From Flavobacteriales bacterium UBA2104 (GTDB lineage: Bacteria; Bacteroidota; Bacteroidia; Flavobacteriales_D; Crocinitomicaceae), in contig DCYS01000007.1 in assembly GCA_002331485.1 (NCBI GenBank), positions 62,001 through 126,000 of the forward strand: DNA of 64,000 nucleotides, in the 5' to 3' direction. Position 1 is the stretch's first letter. Every line of letters begins with the position of its first letter. Of this stretch, positions 60,610-64,000 are shown one piece after another. A program made the position numbers and the translations under genes. The notes under the pieces are model-generated. The model was not told where the DNA came from. It saw nothing but the letters and a program-made list of their open reading frames with translations, and ran no database searches.

Positions 60610-61584
60610 ATGCTCAATAAATTATTAACGATCTTTTTCGTTTCTTCATGTGTATTTGTTAACGCCAATAATAATGATTCACTCATCGTGGAGGAGTGTA
60701 TGGCACCTTGGCAAAAAGAGTTGCTGAAAGTAAAGCATTTGCATGATTCTGTACACGTTACGTATGTTGAGAATAATGATTTATTTGCAGAACGATGGGA
60801 TAGACTTGCACATCCGGTATTTTGGAAAACGATGATGACATTAACTCCTGATTCGTGTGTGATCAATATTGCAAAGACTCGTGAGATAGTAGCTCGAATG
60901 AGTGTTGAAGATTGGGATAAATGGTCTGATGATGAAAAAGATGATTATCGAGATTCTATTCGATCAGCGCATGGATTACATGAAGATGATAAGGTTTATA
61001 TGACCACTGGTAAAAGCGATTTTTACGCATTCGATCTTGCATTACCGACTATTTCGAAAGGTGTTGAAGTTTTCAAAAAACAAGAGGTGGACCCATGGTA
61101 TGCTCAGGCCATTTTATTAATAGAAAGTCCTGGCAAGCTTGCTCGATCTAATGTCGGAGCATATGGATCTTTTCAATTGATGCCGGGGGTTGCCAGAAAA
61201 CACGGTTTAACAGTTAATCGATATGTTGACGAGCGCAAGGACTTTGTTAAATCTGCGAAAGCAGCAAGTAGTTTAATTCAAAATACTTGTCTTCCAGAAG
61301 CAAAGATCATTCTCGAACGAAAAGGAATAGCGTATAATGAAACAGACCTATGGTTTAGACTTTTTGTTTTGCATGTTTATCATGCTGGAGCCTATAATGT
61401 AAATCAAGTTGTGGAGAAAATAGATCCTGATAAAGGAGGGATGGAGTTAATTCAAACGATGTGGATAACTGAGGCTGGTCGTTTTAAAAACGCTTCTCAA
61501 AATTACTCTCAGCTGGCTTTAGCTGCAATGCTCATTTTTGAAGATATGCTTTGGACAACTTGTGAGTCAACTGCAATGAATTAG
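60610..61584 (+). CDS. Exported lytic transglycosylase (SLT family)
   Basis: 324 residues from the ATG at 60610; a TTG at 60580 lies inside a promoter-like TATACTTG (60575-60582) and is rejected. The signal peptide ends VFVNAN (~20). The SLT domain is at ~165-300: AILLIESPGKLARSNVGAYG with the catalytic Glu, FQLMPGVARKHGL, VLHVYHAGAYNVNQVVEKID. It cleaves glycan strands with 1,6-anhydro-MurNAc formation. The first ~150 residues have no recognised domain. It abuts the convergent EI24 gene (6 nt between stops). Confidence 0.87.
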   Translation: MLNKLLTIFFVSSCVFVNANNNDSLIVEECMAPWQKELLKVKHLHDSVHVTYVENNDLFAERWDRLAHPVFWKTMMTLTPDSCVINIAKTREIVARMSVEDWDKWSDDEKDDYRDSIRSAHGLHEDDKVYMTTGKSDFYAFDLALPTISKGVEVFKKQEVDPWYAQAILLIESPGKLARSNVGAYGSFQLMPGVARKHGLTVNRYVDERKDFVKSAKAASSLIQNTCLPEAKIILERKGIAYNETDLWFRLFVLHVYHAGAYNVNQVVEKIDPDKGGMELIQTMWITEAGRFKNASQNYSQLALAAMLIFEDMLWTTCESTAMN

Positions 61585-61590
61585 AAATAA

Positions 61591-62382
61591 CTAATCTTCA
61601 AGTAGATCCTTTTCATTAGAATCATCTAGTAGATCAGACGATGTATTCTGTTGTTTTAGTTTGACCTCTTCTCTTTGTTCCATTCGTATATAATTAAGAG
61701 TACCAACCATTGTAAGCAATACTGGAGCAATTACAACGCCTACGAACGGAATGTAAAGCAACAAGGTAAATACACCACCCGTAAGAGCCATTTGTAAAGG
61801 GTGTTTGAATGCGTAGCCCCAACTTTTACCTACACTAATATCATGACGTTCCAGGGAATAATCATAACTGTTGAAACCTGTAAAGAATCCAATTAGGATT
61901 GCGGAAATAAATGGAGTCAAGAAGCTCAATCCCAGAATCCAGGCAAACATCCACCAGATCAACTTGATAAATAAATACATCAATCCACCGAGTGTTGCAA
62001 CTCCGATGGTTCTCAATATATCATTAAAGAACTTTTTCCAACCATCATCAAATGTTCTCCCTGTTTCATGCTCATCGACACGCTGACTTAGAATTGTATG
62101 AAAAGGAGATAAGAGCGTAATGATGGCAAACTGATAGATATAAAAAGAGAAATCTGTTATCCATCCAAAGATCGCATCAACGGCGCTTTGAAGATAATCT
62201 CCTACCCAAGGGATATAGCTGACAAGTCCTAATGTAGAGCTAGCTGATTCCAATCCTCTTGTGTACATGTAGAAAAAGATCGCAATAACAATTCCTGGAA
62301 TAAAAAAGATCAGGTAATGCCCCTTAAAAAGTAAGGTTAGCGCTTTTGAGATCGAATGGAAATGGTCTGTAATTGCTTTCAT
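61591..62382 (-). CDS. EI24/CysZ-like multi-span membrane protein
   Basis: 263 residues, four to five TM segments: LIFFIPGIVIAIFFYMYT, FYIYQFAIITLLSPFHTILS, VATLGGLMYLFIKLIWWMFA and ALTGGVFTLLLYIPFVGVVI. FNSYDYSLERHDISVGKSW is the EI24-domain hallmark (in CysZ and eukaryotic EI24 as Y-x-x-E-R). The N-terminal LSPFHTILSQRVDE also matches. CysZ carries sulfate, but no cysteine genes are nearby, so transport of sulfate is not implied. The small membrane protein gene upstream is 4 nt away. Confidence 0.8.
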   Translation of the reverse strand: MKAITDHFHSISKALTLLFKGHYLIFFIPGIVIAIFFYMYTRGLESASSTLGLVSYIPWVGDYLQSAVDAIFGWITDFSFYIYQFAIITLLSPFHTILSQRVDEHETGRTFDDGWKKFFNDILRTIGVATLGGLMYLFIKLIWWMFAWILGLSFLTPFISAILIGFFTGFNSYDYSLERHDISVGKSWGYAFKHPLQMALTGGVFTLLLYIPFVGVVIAPVLLTMVGTLNYIRMEQREEVKLKQQNTSSDLLDDSNEKDLLED

Positions 62383-62386
62383 GAGT

Positions 62387-62551
62387 CTAAAAGAACAATT
62401 TTAAAATTAACACGATAATTCCAAAAAATGCAATTGTTCCCATGAAAAATAGTTTTCCTCCTCTATAACCTTGATGATACCAATACCAGCTGTTGAGACC
62501 TCCTAAAATTAATCCTCCGAGAACAGCATATAGATAAAAAATTGACGGCAT
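62387..62551 (-). CDS. Small two-span membrane protein
   Basis: 54 residues from the ATG at 62551 (MPSIFYLYAVLGGLILGGLN). A start further upstream would add a polar, non-conserved-looking tail. Two hydrophobic segments are separated by YWYHQGYRGGKLFF. The EI24-type gene starts 4 nt after its stop, so it is co-translated with it. Function unknown; the tight pairing suggests a helper subunit. Confidence 0.6.
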   Translation of the reverse strand: MPSIFYLYAVLGGLILGGLNSWYWYHQGYRGGKLFFMGTIAFFGIIVLILKLFF

Positions 62552-62670
62552 AAATGAGTTTGGCTTATTTCTTGTTTTCAGTATTAAAAAACAAAGGTAT
62601 GAAATCAATTATGGAGAAAACGTTCGTTTTGTTACTTATGACTGCACTCGTGTTGTGGATCATGAATTGA

Positions 62671-64000
62671 TCAATCCGGCTTGACAGTTACTCCAATAAC
62701 ACAAATGTCGTCTACCTGCTCATAACCTTCATACCACTCGATCATGCGCTCTTCAAGAATCTTTTGTTGTTCTTCCATGGATAATTTGTAGTTATCAGTG
62801 AAGATCCTTTTCATTGCTTTGACTTTGAACTTTTTGTTTCTTTCTCCCCCAAATTGATCTGCATAACCATCCGAACTCATGTATAATTGAAGCTGTTCTT
62901 TTATAGTGATCTCATGCAATTCATAAATTTGGTCGATAGGGGTAAATCCTCCAACAGCAACTTTGGTAGCTTTAATTTCTTCAAGTTCACCAGATTCTCC
63001 AATGATCCATAGTGATCGATGCGCACCTGCATATTTGATCGTTTTTTTCTTATGATCAATCGTTATGATTGCTGCATCCATTCCATCGCGAGTGGCTTTT
63101 TTTGAATCATCCTGACGCAAGGAAGTCTTAATTCCTTCATTCAAGAAAGACAAGATCTTATCTGGACTCGTTATTCCTTTCTCACCAACACATACATTCA
63201 ACTTATCTACCCCGATCATTGACATAAATGCACCAGGAACACCATGACCTGTACAATCGGCACAAACGATGATCGACTCATCACCACGTTGATAGAACCA
63301 GTAAAAATCACCACTTACTACATCTTTAGGCCAAAACATGATGAATGAATCAGTCAGTTGCTTTTTCATTTCATCCTTTAATGGAAGGATTGCCTTTTGG
63401 ATCCTTTGAGCATAATTGATACTATCTTCTATCTCCGTTTTCTGATGAAGGATCTCGGATTTTTGACTTTCAAGTCTAGAGTTCTTTTCTTCAATTTCCT
63501 TTGTTCTTTCCTGAACAGCTTTTTCAAGTCTCCTGTTCTGTGCTTTGAGACGCATAGAACTTATTTTTATTGCGAGATATACGATCAATATAAAGAGGAT
63601 AACATAACCGATATAGGCCCATGTAGATCTGTACCATGGGGTTGAGATCGTGAATTGAATACTAGCTTCCTCTGCTTCCTGCTTGTAGATGTTTCTTGCT
63701 TTTACATGAAAGGTATATGTACCCTCAGGTAAGTTTGTAAACTCGCTTTCATTTTTTTCACTCCATTCTGACCATTGGTTTTTGTAACCTTCAAGCTTAT
63801 AACTGTATTCGATTGGTTGATGGTCCTCAAAATACGGAGCACTATAGTTGAACTTTATAAAGTTCTTTTCATAATCAACCACTATCGGTTCGATTTTATC
63901 ATTTGTGATTCCTCCAAACGCGAGTTTTTTATCTGTTACAAGAACTGAACGGATAAGCGCATGAAAGTTTTCTTTGAATGGAACCTCTCCTTTGATATCA
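62671..64000 (-). CDS. Y_Y_Y-domain sensor with SpoIIE/PP2C-type phosphatase, 5' end outside window
   Basis: 443 visible C-terminal residues; the frame stays open to the right edge, so the N-terminal part (probably a two-component-regulator beta-propeller) is missing. The visible part begins with a Y_Y_Y sandwich (YSYKLEGYKNQWSEWSEKNE; TYTFHVKARNIYKQEAE), then one TM (WAYIGYVILFILIVYLAIKI) and a coiled coil of ~50 residues. The SpoIIE phosphatase domain has VSGDFYWFYQRGDESIIVCA, DCTGHGVPGAFMSMIG, AGAHRSLWIIGE and SSDGYADQFGG, with Asp metal ligands. It should dephosphorylate a serine on an anti-sigma antagonist or similar protein in response to a periplasmic signal. Confidence 0.9.
   Translation of the reverse strand, partial: DIKGEVPFKENFHALIRSVLVTDKKLAFGGITNDKIEPIVVDYEKNFIKFNYSAPYFEDHQPIEYSYKLEGYKNQWSEWSEKNESEFTNLPEGTYTFHVKARNIYKQEAEEASIQFTISTPWYRSTWAYIGYVILFILIVYLAIKISSMRLKAQNRRLEKAVQERTKEIEEKNSRLESQKSEILHQKTEIEDSINYAQRIQKAILPLKDEMKKQLTDSFIMFWPKDVVSGDFYWFYQRGDESIIVCADCTGHGVPGAFMSMIGVDKLNVCVGEKGITSPDKILSFLNEGIKTSLRQDDSKKATRDGMDAAIITIDHKKKTIKYAGAHRSLWIIGESGELEEIKATKVAVGGFTPIDQIYELHEITIKEQLQLYMSSDGYADQFGGERNKKFKVKAMKRIFTDNYKLSMEEQQKILEERMIEWYEGYEQVDDICVIGVTVKPD

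Noticed and set aside
1..64000. tRNA, rRNA, insertion sequences, integrases, toxin-antitoxin pairs, CRISPR arrays
   Set aside because: I looked for cloverleaf-ending CCA segments, transposase motifs, paired short repeats and spacer arrays and found none that hold up.

Overview
The window looks like a chromosomal segment of a low-GC (roughly 37% by eye) member of the Bacteroidota, most probably a flavobacterium-like marine lineage. The evidence is a compact 289-residue RpoD, promoters with the Bacteroidota -7 element TAnnTTTG instead of TATAAT, few Shine-Dalgarno sequences, five proteins with type IX secretion (T9SS) type A C-terminal sorting domains, a PorE-like TPR/PD40/OmpA protein, a fused CcsBA cytochrome c maturation protein, bacillithiol (BshB1) and menaquinone genes, and many SPII lipoproteins. 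I see no tRNA, rRNA, CRISPR array, insertion sequence, phage or integrative element. It reads as core chromosome with family-specific surface proteins between housekeeping genes.

Layout. 1-3.3 kb: RND efflux operon (permease cut by the window edge, plus adaptor), read leftwards, with an unusual set of repeats upstream. 3.6-13.2 kb: hypothetical and envelope genes (PIG-V-like membrane glycosyltransferase, a lipoprotein/outer-membrane barrel/T9SS-protein operon, FkbM methyltransferase, KdsC-like phosphatase, DUF2520 protein). 13.2-19 kb: ccsBA, glutathione peroxidase, bshB1 and a GT4 glycosyltransferase. 19-32.4 kb: surface proteins (PA-domain T9SS protein, beta-helix lipoprotein, a barrel-like protein resembling the type 23 polymorphic toxin domain, PorE-like OmpA protein and TPR protein) around ribosomal protein L31, a methyltransferase and a GlcD-type oxidase. 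32.5-47 kb: metabolism and information processing (thiolase, serine palmitoyltransferase-like enzyme, murB, menaquinone pair, GH25 lysozyme, rplS, dnaX, a malate/lactate dehydrogenase homologue, rpoD, dapD, meaB, ffh). 47-57.7 kb: SGNH-like lipoprotein, secreted esterase plus FadL-type channel, rpsO-pnp, fabD, a T9SS adhesin-like protein. 57.7-64 kb: mutS2 (no Smr domain), cmk, lytic transglycosylase, EI24-type membrane protein, and a Y_Y_Y/SpoIIE-phosphatase sensor cut by the window end.

Most notable. dnaX is split at a run of ten A residues containing the heptamer A AAA AAG. The zero frame stops two codons later and gives a gamma-like 371-residue protein, while a -1 shift (or one extra A in the transcript) gives a tau-like protein of about 576 residues. 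Other points of interest are several promoters with TAnnTTTG only 4-7 nt before the ATG, which predict leaderless mRNAs; a divergent promoter pair with interlocked elements at 57.7 kb; an orphan promoter with an inverted repeat in a gene-free gap at 48.7 kb (candidate small RNA); strong enrichment of GATC; and enzyme homologues with altered key residues (the dehydrogenase at 40.9 kb and the SGNH-like lipoprotein at 47.2 kb).
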